DNA of 6,942 bases from Thermococcus sp. (GCA_027062125.1 JAMOTW010000103.1:1-6942); one strand, 5' to 3'; shown: positions 1-5,598, counted from the first letter of the stretch. The notes: generated from the sequence alone by a model not told the origin. Numbers and translations are program-made.

Positions 1-1071
1 GGTCCCTGCGCCGGTGGAGCCGTTTACAGCCCGGCGATAGGAGACTTCATCCTCATGGTCGACAACCCGGCGAGCTTCATGTTCATCACCGGCCCGCAGG
101 TCGTTAAGGCCGTCACCGGTGTCGAGGTTACACCAATTCAACTCGGTGGTGCAATGGTTCACGCCCAGCGCGCCGGACAGGCCCACCTGGTCGGTAAGAG
201 CGACGAGGAGGTCCTGGCCCTCATAAGGCGTCTCGTGGGTTACCTGCCCTCCAACAACATGGAGAAGCCGCCGCGCGTCAAGACGAACGACCTGCCCTTC
301 AGGAAGACCGAGAACCTCTACTCCATAGTCCCGGACGACCCGAACAAGGGCTACGACGTGAGGCAGGTCATCTACGAGATAGTGGACAGGGACGAGAACG
401 GCAACCCGGACTTCCTTGAAATACTCCCGTACTTCGCCCCGAACGCGGTCGTTGGATTCGGAAGGATGAACGGGCAGACCGTCGGTATAGTCGCCAACAA
501 CCCGATACACTTCGCCGGCGTTCTCGACATAGACAGCTCCGACAAGATTGCCAGGTTCGTTAGAACCTGCGACGCCTTCAACATCCCGATAGTTACGCTC
601 GTCGACGTTCCTGGATACCTGCCCGGAACCCAGCAGGAGTACGGTGGAATCATCAGGCACGGTGCGAAGGTCCTCTACGCCTACGCGGAAGCGACAGTCC
701 CGATGGTAACCGTCATCCTCAGGAAGGCCTACGGTGGGGCCTACCTCGCGATGGGAAGCAAGCACCTCGGTGCCGACTTCGTGTTCGCGTGGCCCACAGC
801 GGAGATAGCGGTCATGGGTCCGGAGGGAGCGGCCAACATCATCTTCAGGAAGGAGATTGCCGCCGCCGAGAACCCGGAGGAAGTGAGGCAGCAGAAGATA
901 GCCGAGTACAGGGAGAAGTTCGCCAACCCGTACGTCGCCGCCTCGCGCGGCTACATCGACGACGTCATCGATCCAGCCGAGACCAGGGCGAAGATAATCA
1001 TGTCGCTCGAGGCCCTCGAGAGCAAGCGCGTCAAGCTCCCGCCGAAGAAGCACGGCAACATACCGCTGTGA
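1..1071 (+). CDS. mmdA: Methylmalonyl-CoA decarboxylase alpha subunit (carboxyltransferase), 5'-partial
   Basis: The reading frame is open from base 1, so only the last 356 residues are present; the family is about 520 residues long, so roughly a third is missing. The product transfers the carboxyl group of (S)-methylmalonyl-CoA to biotin on the carrier subunit and acts at the cytoplasmic membrane face. Visible carboxyltransferase motifs are GPCAGGAVYSPA at the very start (end of the N-terminal crotonase-like half), GGAMVHAQRAGQAHL, then in the C-terminal half FGRMNGQTVGIVANNP, DVPGYLPGTQQEYGGIIRHGA and RKAYGGAYLAM (bases 721-753). The same family includes propionyl-CoA carboxylase beta chains. 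The decarboxylase call rests on the delta, gamma and beta genes directly downstream, and no biotin carboxylase gene is visible here. Stop TGA at 1069-1071 overlaps the next gene's ribosome binding site. Family is certain; exact acyl-CoA substrate is inferred. Confidence 0.93.
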   Translation, partial: GPCAGGAVYSPAIGDFILMVDNPASFMFITGPQVVKAVTGVEVTPIQLGGAMVHAQRAGQAHLVGKSDEEVLALIRRLVGYLPSNNMEKPPRVKTNDLPFRKTENLYSIVPDDPNKGYDVRQVIYEIVDRDENGNPDFLEILPYFAPNAVVGFGRMNGQTVGIVANNPIHFAGVLDIDSSDKIARFVRTCDAFNIPIVTLVDVPGYLPGTQQEYGGIIRHGAKVLYAYAEATVPMVTVILRKAYGGAYLAMGSKHLGADFVFAWPTAEIAVMGPEGAANIIFRKEIAAAENPEEVRQQKIAEYREKFANPYVAASRGYIDDVIDPAETRAKIIMSLEALESKRVKLPPKKHGNIPL

Positions 1072-1075
1072 GGTG
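1070..1075 (+). promoter_or_regulatory. Ribosome binding site of delta subunit, overlapping alpha stop
   Basis: GAGGTG lies 5 nt before the ATG at 1081 and shares two bases with the alpha stop codon TGA (1069-1071). It fixes the delta start and suggests that ribosomes finishing alpha reinitiate on delta. Confidence 0.75.
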
Positions 1076-1080
1076 TTAGC

Positions 1081-1467
1081 ATGACCACGATGGCCGAGTT
1101 CATGGGGGGGCTTAACTTAACAGTGCTGGGCGTTACCATAGTCTTCATGGTGCTGGCGATACTCGCGGTTGTCCTCTACGCCGTCGGCTGGGCGGAGAGG
1201 AGGATGGTGGAGAAGGAGGCCAAGGCCGCCTCGACACCGGCTCCAGCACCCACCTCCGCGGCTGAGGTCAAGGAGGAGAAGCCGGCCATACCGCCGAGGG
1301 ATCTCGCGGTCATAACCGCGGCGGTCCTAGCTTACACCGCCGAGAAGGCTTCACAGCTCAGGCCCCTGCCGTTTAAGAGGAAGGTTTCCGATGCATGGCG
1401 CCTATACGGCGTCCAGAGTCAGATGGAGGAAGTTGAGGACTTCAACTACGAGATGGGGAAGTGGTGA
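1081..1467 (+). CDS. mmdD: Methylmalonyl-CoA decarboxylase delta subunit (OadG-like membrane anchor)
   Basis: A 128-residue protein with the layout of OadG-type small subunits of sodium-pumping decarboxylases. It has a short N-terminus, one hydrophobic helix at about residues 13-36, an Ala/Pro/Glu-rich linker (about 48-72), and a cytoplasmic C-terminal segment. That segment holds AVITAAVLAY (77-86) and AWRLYG (105-110), which resemble the conserved tail of the family. In related enzymes this subunit anchors and stabilises the complex, joining alpha to the membrane beta subunit. The start ATG has GAGGTG 5 nt upstream; a second Met at residue 4 is a weaker alternative. It lies 9 nt after alpha. 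Bases 1104-1110 are seven G in a row within codons 8-10, a possible indel site. The call rests on architecture and position because primary sequence in this family is poorly conserved. Confidence 0.88.
   Translation: MTTMAEFMGGLNLTVLGVTIVFMVLAILAVVLYAVGWAERRMVEKEAKAASTPAPAPTSAAEVKEEKPAIPPRDLAVITAAVLAYTAEKASQLRPLPFKRKVSDAWRLYGVQSQMEEVEDFNYEMGKW
1463..1467 (+). promoter_or_regulatory. Ribosome binding site of gamma subunit, containing delta stop
   Basis: GGTGA contains the TGA stop of delta (1465-1467) and ends only 2 nt before ATG 1470. In-frame GTG codons at 1461 and 1464 are alternative starts, but neither has a good GGTGA-type site upstream, and family members usually begin with a short Lys/Val strand like the MAKVKV given by ATG 1470. 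Confidence 0.55.
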
Positions 1468-1469
1468 AA

Positions 1470-1943
1470 ATGGCCAAGGTCAAGGTCATCGTTGATGGTG
1501 TGGAATACGAGGTCGAGGTTGAGGAGCTCCCCGGAGGGAAGTTCAAGGTAAGCTTCGAGGACAAGGAGTACACCGTTGAGGCCAAGGGGCTCGGGATAGA
1601 CGTGGGTGCTCTGAGCGCGGTTCCTGCCGCGAGCGCCCCGAGTGCCCCGAGCGCTCCAGCCCCCGCGGCCGCTCCTGCGCCGGCTCCAGCCCCAGTTGCA
1701 CCGGCAGCGCCAACTCCCGCTCCAGCTGGGGAGGGTGTTGTGACGGCCCCAATGCCGGGTAAGATTCTGAGAATCCTTGTCAAGGAGGGCGAGCAGGTTA
1801 AGACTGGCCAGGGACTCTTAATCCTCGAGGCAATGAAGATGGAGAACGAAATTCCAGCGCCAAAGGATGGCGTGGTCAAGAAGATACTCGTCAAAGAAGG
1901 CGACACCGTCGACACCGGACAAGCACTCATAGAACTCGGGTGA
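1470..1943 (+). CDS. mmdC: Methylmalonyl-CoA decarboxylase gamma subunit (biotin carboxyl carrier)
   Basis: A 157-residue biotin carrier that shuttles the carboxyl group from the alpha active site to the beta subunit. Three parts are visible: an N-terminal beta-rich region (MAKVKVIVDGVEYEVEVEEL and on to about residue 46), a flexible Ala/Pro linker (about 50-88), and a C-terminal biotinyl domain (about 90-157). The biotinyl domain carries the EAMKMEN motif. The lysine expected to be biotinylated is K123, codon 1836-1838, 34 residues from the C-terminus as usual for the family. APMPGKI (93-99) and GDTVDTGQ (144-151) are the flanking conserved turns. Biotinylation needs a biotin protein ligase that is not in the window. 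The start was set at ATG 1470; GTG 1461 or 1464 would add three or two residues. The gene begins 2 nt after delta and ends 6 nt before beta. No frameshift is visible. Confidence 0.93.
   Translation: MAKVKVIVDGVEYEVEVEELPGGKFKVSFEDKEYTVEAKGLGIDVGALSAVPAASAPSAPSAPAPAAAPAPAPAPVAPAAPTPAPAGEGVVTAPMPGKILRILVKEGEQVKTGQGLLILEAMKMENEIPAPKDGVVKKILVKEGDTVDTGQALIELG
1617..1733 (+). repeat. Low-complexity Ala/Pro linker-coding tract
   Basis: This tract consists almost wholly of GCN and CCN codons coding the Ala/Pro linker of the biotin carrier (about residues 50-88, e.g. PAPAPAPVAPAAP). Such linkers let the biotin arm swing between catalytic sites. The degenerate trinucleotide structure also explains why the opposite strand stays open across this gene. 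Confidence 0.7.
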
Positions 1944-1944
1944 G
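1939..1944 (+). promoter_or_regulatory. Ribosome binding site of beta subunit, containing gamma stop
   Basis: GGTGAG sits 5 nt before ATG 1950 and contains the gamma stop TGA (1941-1943). It supports the chosen beta start and is the third junction of this operon built in this way. Confidence 0.75.
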
Positions 1945-1949
1945 GGGCC

Positions 1950-3155
1950 ATGACAGGGATCGTAGAGCAGATAATAGCGTTCTTTCAGGGAATGGGCCTG
2001 CTAAACCTGACGTGGGGCAACATCGTCATGATAATGGTTGGGCTGGCCCTCGTCTACCTGGCCATCAGGTACGAGATGGAGCCCCTCCTATTGCTCCCGA
2101 TAGGGATAAGCGCGGTGCTCGTCAACATACCGCTGGGCCACCTGGCCAACTGGCCCATAGCCCCGAACCTGCCAGAGCACATAGCCGACAACATCTTCGC
2201 AACGCTGAGCTACCTCAACCAGCAGTACGGCCCTCCGGGTATCTTTGACATAATCTACTACACGCTCATCAGGACCGAGATAGTGCCGCTCCTGATATTC
2301 TTCGGCCTCGGAGCAATGACGGACTTCGGGCCGATGATAGCCGACCCGAAGACGGCGCTCATGGGTGCGGCGGCGCAGATAGGTGTGTTCATAGCGATGC
2401 TCACGGCCTTAGCGCTCGGCTTCAACCTCCACCAGGCGGCGAGCATAGGAATCATCGGCGGTGCCGACGGTCCGACGACCATCTACCTGACGACGAAGCT
2501 GGCCCCGGAGATACTGGGAGCGACGGCGGTAGCTGCCTACAGCTACATGAGCCTCGTCCCGCTCATTCAGCCACCAATAATCAGGGCCCTCACCAGCCCG
2601 GAGGAGAGAAAAATCAGGATGGAGCAGCTCAGGCCAGTCTCCAAGAGGGAGAAGATAATCTTCCCGATAGTCAGCATGATCGTCATCGGCCTCCTCGTCC
2701 CGAGCGCGGCTCCCCTCGTCGGAATGCTCATGATAGGCAACCTCTTCAGGGAGAGCGGCGTCGTCGAGAGGCTGAGCAAGGCGGCACAGGAGGAGCTCAT
2801 GAACATCGTCACAATCTTCCTCGGCCTCGGCGTCGGTTCGACCATGAGGGCGGAGAGCTTCCTCACCCAGGAGACCATAATGATACTCGGGCTCGGAGTG
2901 GTCGCCTTCGCCAGCGCCACAGCCGGAGGAGTCCTCTTCGGAAAGCTCATGAAGCACCTCAGCGGCGGCAGGATCAACCCGATGATAGGCGCAGCTGGAG
3001 TTTCGGCCGTCCCAATGAGCGCTCGCGTTGTTCAGAGGATGGCGAGCGAGGAAGACCCCGGAAACTTCATACTGATGCACGCGATGGGTCCGAACGTTGC
3101 GGGTGTCATAGGAACCGCCGTGGCCGCGGGAGTCTTCCTGGCCGTTCTCGGCTGA
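1950..3155 (+). CDS. mmdB: Sodium-translocating methylmalonyl-CoA decarboxylase beta subunit (OadB family)
   Basis: A 401-residue polytopic membrane protein that decarboxylates carboxybiotin and pumps Na+ out of the cell. Long hydrophobic stretches give about eight to ten membrane segments (e.g. around 24-61, 108-121, 135-160, 234-264, 308-335, 373-400). The signature GIIGGADGPTTIYL (167-180) contains D173, and NPMIGAAGVSAVPMSAR (343-359) contains N343, G347, S352 and R359. Recalled Klebsiella OadB residues D203, Y229, N373, G377, S382 and R389, implicated in sodium transport, match D173, Y199, N343, G347, S352 and R359 here with a constant offset of 30, so the pump core looks intact. It is the last gene of the operon. 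Thermococcales ATP synthase is reported to use Na+, so the gradient could feed ATP synthesis (inference). Substrate assignment comes from the alpha subunit, since OadB, MmdB and GcdB are alike. Confidence 0.93.
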   Translation: MTGIVEQIIAFFQGMGLLNLTWGNIVMIMVGLALVYLAIRYEMEPLLLLPIGISAVLVNIPLGHLANWPIAPNLPEHIADNIFATLSYLNQQYGPPGIFDIIYYTLIRTEIVPLLIFFGLGAMTDFGPMIADPKTALMGAAAQIGVFIAMLTALALGFNLHQAASIGIIGGADGPTTIYLTTKLAPEILGATAVAAYSYMSLVPLIQPPIIRALTSPEERKIRMEQLRPVSKREKIIFPIVSMIVIGLLVPSAAPLVGMLMIGNLFRESGVVERLSKAAQEELMNIVTIFLGLGVGSTMRAESFLTQETIMILGLGVVAFASATAGGVLFGKLMKHLSGGRINPMIGAAGVSAVPMSARVVQRMASEEDPGNFILMHAMGPNVAGVIGTAVAAGVFLAVLG

Positions 3156-3159
3156 TCCC

Positions 3160-3171
3160 TTTTACCTTTTT
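3160..3171 (+). terminator. Oligo-T terminator after the decarboxylase operon
   Basis: Two T runs (TTTT at 3160-3163 and TTTTT at 3167-3171) begin 5 nt after the beta stop. Archaeal RNA polymerase commonly terminates at T-rich stretches without a strong hairpin, and none is evident here. Confidence 0.5.
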
Positions 3172-3185
3172 GTCAAATTTCAAAT

Positions 3186-3200
3186 GAAAAGCTTAAAATA
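3186..3200 (+). promoter_or_regulatory. Archaeal BRE/TATA promoter of the CBS gene
   Basis: A purine-rich BRE-like GAAAAG (3186-3191) is followed by the AT-rich TTAAAATA (3193-3200). Counting about 25 nt from the TATA centre puts transcription start near 3220-3223, leaving a leader of about 17 nt that holds the ribosome binding site. The TATA match is moderate. Confidence 0.55.
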
Positions 3201-3210
3201 GGAGAAGGAC

Positions 3211-3225
3211 GCTTTAACTTAAAGC
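3211..3225. promoter_or_regulatory. Perfect inverted repeat at predicted transcription start (candidate operator)
   Basis: GCTTTAA-C-TTAAAGC is a perfect dyad with 7-bp arms and a 1-bp centre. It lies between the TATA element and the ribosome binding site and covers the predicted transcription start of the CBS gene, where a bound dimeric repressor would block RNA polymerase. No regulator is identified. AT-rich palindromes can arise by chance, although 7-bp arms with a single-base centre in an 83-bp gap is notable. Confidence 0.4.
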
Positions 3226-3233
3226 GGTGGTGA
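3226..3233 (+). promoter_or_regulatory. Ribosome binding site of the CBS gene
   Basis: GGTGGTGA ends 5 nt before ATG 3239. In-frame GTG codons at 3227 and 3230 lie inside this site and so are unlikely starts; ATG 3239 is preferred. Confidence 0.75.
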
Positions 3234-3238
3234 AGAAA

Positions 3239-4084
3239 ATGCGTGTGAAGACTCTGATGACTAAGGATCCAGTGGTCATAGAGCTCCCGGGCACGAGGGA
3301 GTACGTCCTCGAACTTTTCAGAAAGCACAAAGTTAGGTCATTCCCGGTTATCAACAAGAACACCAAAGCCCTGGCGGGCATCATAAGCATAAAGAGGGTT
3401 CTCCTTCACCCCGACGAGGATCAGCTCGCCATGCTCGTCAAGAGGGACGTCCCCACCGTGAGGCCAAACGATGACCTCAAGAAAGCCGTCAGGGCCATGC
3501 TCGAGATGGACTACAGGCGCGTTGTCGTCGTCGACGAGGAAAACCGCGTTCTCGGCATACTCACCGTTGGGGACATTGTGAGGCGCTACCTGGCGAAGAA
3601 CGAGAAGCTGAAGGACATACCCATCGAAAAGTACTACCAGAAGAACGTTGGCGTCGTCTGGCATGGAACGCCCCTCAAGGCAGCCCTCAAGGCGCTCCTC
3701 CTCTGCAACGCGATGGCCATTCCAGTTATAGACGACGACGGCAACCTCGTTGGAATGGTGGACGAGACAGACATCCTCAAGGACAGCGAGGTCATACGCG
3801 TCATGAAGCAGACCGCCCTGGCCGCCTCGAGCGAGGAGGACTGGATACTTGAGAGCAACCCGACGCTCCTCTTTGAGAAGGCCGAGCTCCAGCTTCCGAA
3901 GAAGCCCGTCGAGAAGATAATGAACCGCGAGCTGGTCGTTGCCACGCCGCACATGAGCATCTACGACGTCGCCCAGAAGATGGTGCAGTACCACATCGAG
4001 CAGCTGCCCGTCATCAGGGGTGAGGGCGAGCTCGTCGGCATCGTCAGGGACATGGACATCATAAAGGTCATCCTCAACAAGTGA
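3239..4084 (+). CDS. Protein with four CBS domains (probable nucleotide-sensing regulator)
   Basis: A 281-residue soluble protein made almost only of CBS domains: about residues 5-55, 68-118, 131-183 and 226-279. Each repeat shows the usual pattern, e.g. KVRSFPVINKN with LAGIIS, RVVVVDEENRVLGILTVGDIV (94-114), AIPVIDDDGNLVGMVDETDIL (160-180) and QLPVIRGEGELVGIVRDMDII (255-275). CBS pairs form Bateman modules that often bind adenine nucleotides or S-adenosylmethionine, so a sensing role is likely; the ligand and target cannot be read from the sequence. No catalytic, membrane or DNA-binding domain is attached, and a link of about 40 residues (184-225) separates CBS3 from CBS4. It has its own promoter and a candidate operator, so it need not be co-transcribed with the pump genes. 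A functional link to the pump is possible but not shown. Confidence 0.88.
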   Translation: MRVKTLMTKDPVVIELPGTREYVLELFRKHKVRSFPVINKNTKALAGIISIKRVLLHPDEDQLAMLVKRDVPTVRPNDDLKKAVRAMLEMDYRRVVVVDEENRVLGILTVGDIVRRYLAKNEKLKDIPIEKYYQKNVGVVWHGTPLKAALKALLLCNAMAIPVIDDDGNLVGMVDETDILKDSEVIRVMKQTALAASSEEDWILESNPTLLFEKAELQLPKKPVEKIMNRELVVATPHMSIYDVAQKMVQYHIEQLPVIRGEGELVGIVRDMDIIKVILNK

Positions 4085-4087
4085 GCG

Positions 4088-4095
4088 TTTTTAAA
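4088..4095 (+). promoter_or_regulatory. TATA element of homoserine dehydrogenase
   Basis: TTTTTAAA starts 3 nt after the CBS stop codon and is the only AT-rich element in the 43-nt gap. Start of transcription is expected near 4116-4119, giving a leader of about 10 nt. The T run and the following pyrimidine-rich stretch may also help end the CBS transcript. Confidence 0.55.
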
Positions 4096-4117
4096 CCCCT
4101 CTTCTCCCCTTCTTAGC

Positions 4118-4123
4118 GGTGGT
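4118..4123 (+). promoter_or_regulatory. Ribosome binding site deciding the homoserine dehydrogenase start
   Basis: GGTGGT is 4 nt upstream of GTG 4128. The earlier in-frame GTG at 4119 lies within this site and would put translation start at the predicted transcription start, so GTG 4128 is preferred. Confidence 0.55.
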
Positions 4124-4127
4124 ACTG

Positions 4128-5138
4128 GTGAGGGAGGTTAAAGTTTCCCTCTTCGGTTTTGGAAACGTCGGACGTGCTGTGGCGAGGGTTCTCGTTGAGA
4201 AGGGAAGGCTCTTCCGCGAGAGGTACGGAGTCAGCCTGAAGGTCGTGAGCATTGCCGACACCAGCGGGGTCGTCTGGTTGCCGGAGGGGATAGACCTCAG
4301 GGGAGCCCTTCTCATCAAGGAGACCTTTGGAAGGCTCTCCTCCTGGACGAACGACTACGAAGTTTACAATTTCACTCCAGAGGAGGCCGTGAGGGAAATA
4401 GACGCCGATGTGATCGTGGACGTGACCAACGACAGGAACGCCCATTCATGGCATCTGACCGCACTTAGGGAGGGCCGGGCCATTGTCACGAGCAACAAGC
4501 CGCCTTTAGCCTTCCACTACGCGGAGCTCATGGGTGAGGCGGAGAAGAGGGGCATCCCCTACCTCTTCGAGGCGACGGTTATGGCAGGAACACCAATCAT
4601 CGGCCTCCTGCGCGAGAACCTGCTCGGCGACACAGTAGAGAGGATCGAGGTGGTGCTGAACGCGACAACAACCTTCATACTGAGCAGGATGGAGATGGGA
4701 CTCGAGTTCGAGGGGGCACTGAGACAGGCTCAGAAGTTAGGAATAGCCGAGAGGGACCCGAGCGGGGACATCCTTGGAATAGACGCCGGCTACAAGGCCA
4801 CCATTCTCCACTGCGTCGCCTTTGAGCCGATAACCTTCAACGAGGTCAATGTGAAGGGCATAGCCGAGATAACCAGGGGAGAGGTTCAGAGGGCCCGGGC
4901 CAAGGGAAAGACCATCAGACTCATCGCGACGGTGGAGAGGGGAGAGGTAACCGTCAGGCCGATGGAAGTGCCGTTGGGGAGTCCCCTCGCAGTTGAGAGC
5001 CACGAGAACGCCGCCGTTATATGGACCGACCTCCTTGGAAAGATGGTCGTCAAAGGGGCCGGCGCCGGGCCCAAGGAGACCGTGAGTGGTGTCGTGAGCG
5101 ACATCATGAAGGCCTCGCTGAAACTCAAGGCAGGGTGA
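4128..5138 (+). CDS. hom: Homoserine dehydrogenase, short form without ACT domain
   Basis: A 336-residue cytosolic enzyme that reduces aspartate semialdehyde to homoserine with NAD(P)H, on the route to threonine and methionine. The N-terminal Rossmann domain begins with VSLFGFGNVGRAVARVL (GxGxxG at residues 10-15), followed by DVIVDVT (94-100) and TSNKPP (121-126). The catalytic domain has EATVMAGTPIIG, NATTTFIL (178-185) and E208-R-D-P-x-x-D-x-x-G-x-D219-A-G-Y-K223. E208, D219 and K223 correspond to the yeast catalytic and substrate-binding residues as recalled, and K124 to the catalytic lysine of the (S/A)NK motif. The end GAGAGPKETVSGVVSDI completes the catalytic domain, and no ACT regulatory domain follows, so classical threonine inhibition through ACT is not expected. 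The start GTG 4128 was chosen from the ribosome binding site; GTG 4119 would add three residues. No other threonine gene is nearby. The 3' end overlaps the converging membrane-protein gene. Confidence 0.93.
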   Translation: MREVKVSLFGFGNVGRAVARVLVEKGRLFRERYGVSLKVVSIADTSGVVWLPEGIDLRGALLIKETFGRLSSWTNDYEVYNFTPEEAVREIDADVIVDVTNDRNAHSWHLTALREGRAIVTSNKPPLAFHYAELMGEAEKRGIPYLFEATVMAGTPIIGLLRENLLGDTVERIEVVLNATTTFILSRMEMGLEFEGALRQAQKLGIAERDPSGDILGIDAGYKATILHCVAFEPITFNEVNVKGIAEITRGEVQRARAKGKTIRLIATVERGEVTVRPMEVPLGSPLAVESHENAAVIWTDLLGKMVVKGAGAGPKETVSGVVSDIMKASLKLKAG

Positions 5139-5538
5139 TTTCATTCTTACCCATCTTTATCCTGAGCTCCACTTTGCCAAAGCGATGTCTAATCACACGG
5201 ATTTCCAGTGTTCCGCATGGAGTTTCGATCCTTTTCTCCTCGAAGAGGGGGAGGAAGTCCCTTACAAGAACCTTTCCCCGCGCATCCTTGAGGATAATAG
5301 TGGACGTCGCGTAATCCGGAACGAGGAGGAGCGTTTTTCCATTGCACTCTATCTTGAGGGCACGAAAGCGGTTTGCAAGGGCGAGAAAACCGAGGGCTAC
5401 AAAAACGTTCATCAGCGGTAGGACTTGCCATCTCTCAATTAATCCAACCGCGAGGAGAAGGAGTGAGAGGACAAGGTAGGACAGACCAAACTTCCAGAGA
5501 CGTTCGTTTCTTAAGGTGATTTTTTGTAGTTTGCTCAT
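5125..5538 (-). CDS. Uncharacterised small membrane protein with two helices and a soluble tail
   Basis: Not recognised. The 137-residue product begins with a basic segment (MSKLQKITLRNERLWKF), then two closely spaced hydrophobic helices at about residues 17-33 and 38-56, then about 80 residues of alternating hydrophobic and charged residues. That tail suggests a beta-rich cytoplasmic domain (e.g. TLLLVPDYATSTIIL, LEIRVIRHRFGKVELRIK). No catalytic motif is evident. Codon use differs from the neighbours, with TTA, AGA and CGT and visibly more A/T, which may mean later acquisition or low expression. The start is uncertain: ATG 5538, TTG 5541 and GTG 5544 lie in a row after a GGGTGA site (5549-5554), which is 10 nt from the ATG and 4 nt from the GTG. 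A longer frame reaching 5772 would run through the ASCH gene and is rejected. The last 14 bases overlap the end of homoserine dehydrogenase. Confidence 0.72.
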   Translation of the reverse strand: MSKLQKITLRNERLWKFGLSYLVLSLLLLAVGLIERWQVLPLMNVFVALGFLALANRFRALKIECNGKTLLLVPDYATSTIILKDARGKVLVRDFLPLFEEKRIETPCGTLEIRVIRHRFGKVELRIKMGKNEITLP

Positions 5539-5561
5539 CAACACGATTTCACCCAAAACTC

Positions 5562-5569
5562 TTTTTAAA
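5562..5569. promoter_or_regulatory. TATA element between divergent genes, possibly bidirectional
   Basis: TTTTTAAA contains the symmetric core TTTAAA (5564-5569) and is the only TATA-like sequence in the 60 nt between the membrane-protein start and the ASCH start. On the plus strand it is 37 nt upstream of ATG 5599, matching spacing elsewhere in the window. On the minus strand it is preceded by a purine-rich BRE-like GAAGAAGG and predicts transcription start near 5539-5541, which would make the membrane-protein mRNA nearly leaderless. Confidence 0.5.
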
Positions 5570-5598
5570 CCTTCTTCGAGGGTTCGCCAGGTGAAAGC

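Noticed and set aside
789..1079. Plus-strand frame of 96 codons within the alpha gene
   Set aside because: It is an Arg/Gly/His-rich out-of-frame reading of conserved carboxyltransferase codons.
1442..1951. Minus-strand open frame of 169 codons opposite the biotin carrier gene
   Set aside because: It mirrors the GCN/CCN repeats and GC-rich codons of the carrier. The product is low-complexity Gly/Ala/Ser with no family resemblance, while the plus strand holds an unmistakable biotinyl domain.
2409..3080. Minus-strand open frame of 223 codons opposite the beta subunit
   Set aside because: The composition is Asp/Glu/Arg/His-rich nonsense typical of an antisense frame, and the plus strand encodes the conserved OadB motifs.
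3156..3238. Riboswitch or small RNA in the longest intergenic gap
   Set aside because: The gap is only 83 nt. It is explained by a T-rich terminator, a promoter and a short leader, and no extended stem or known riboswitch core is visible.
3338..3994. Minus-strand open frame of 218 codons opposite the CBS gene
   Set aside because: It has no promoter or recognisable domain, and the plus frame carries four CBS repeats over the same bases.
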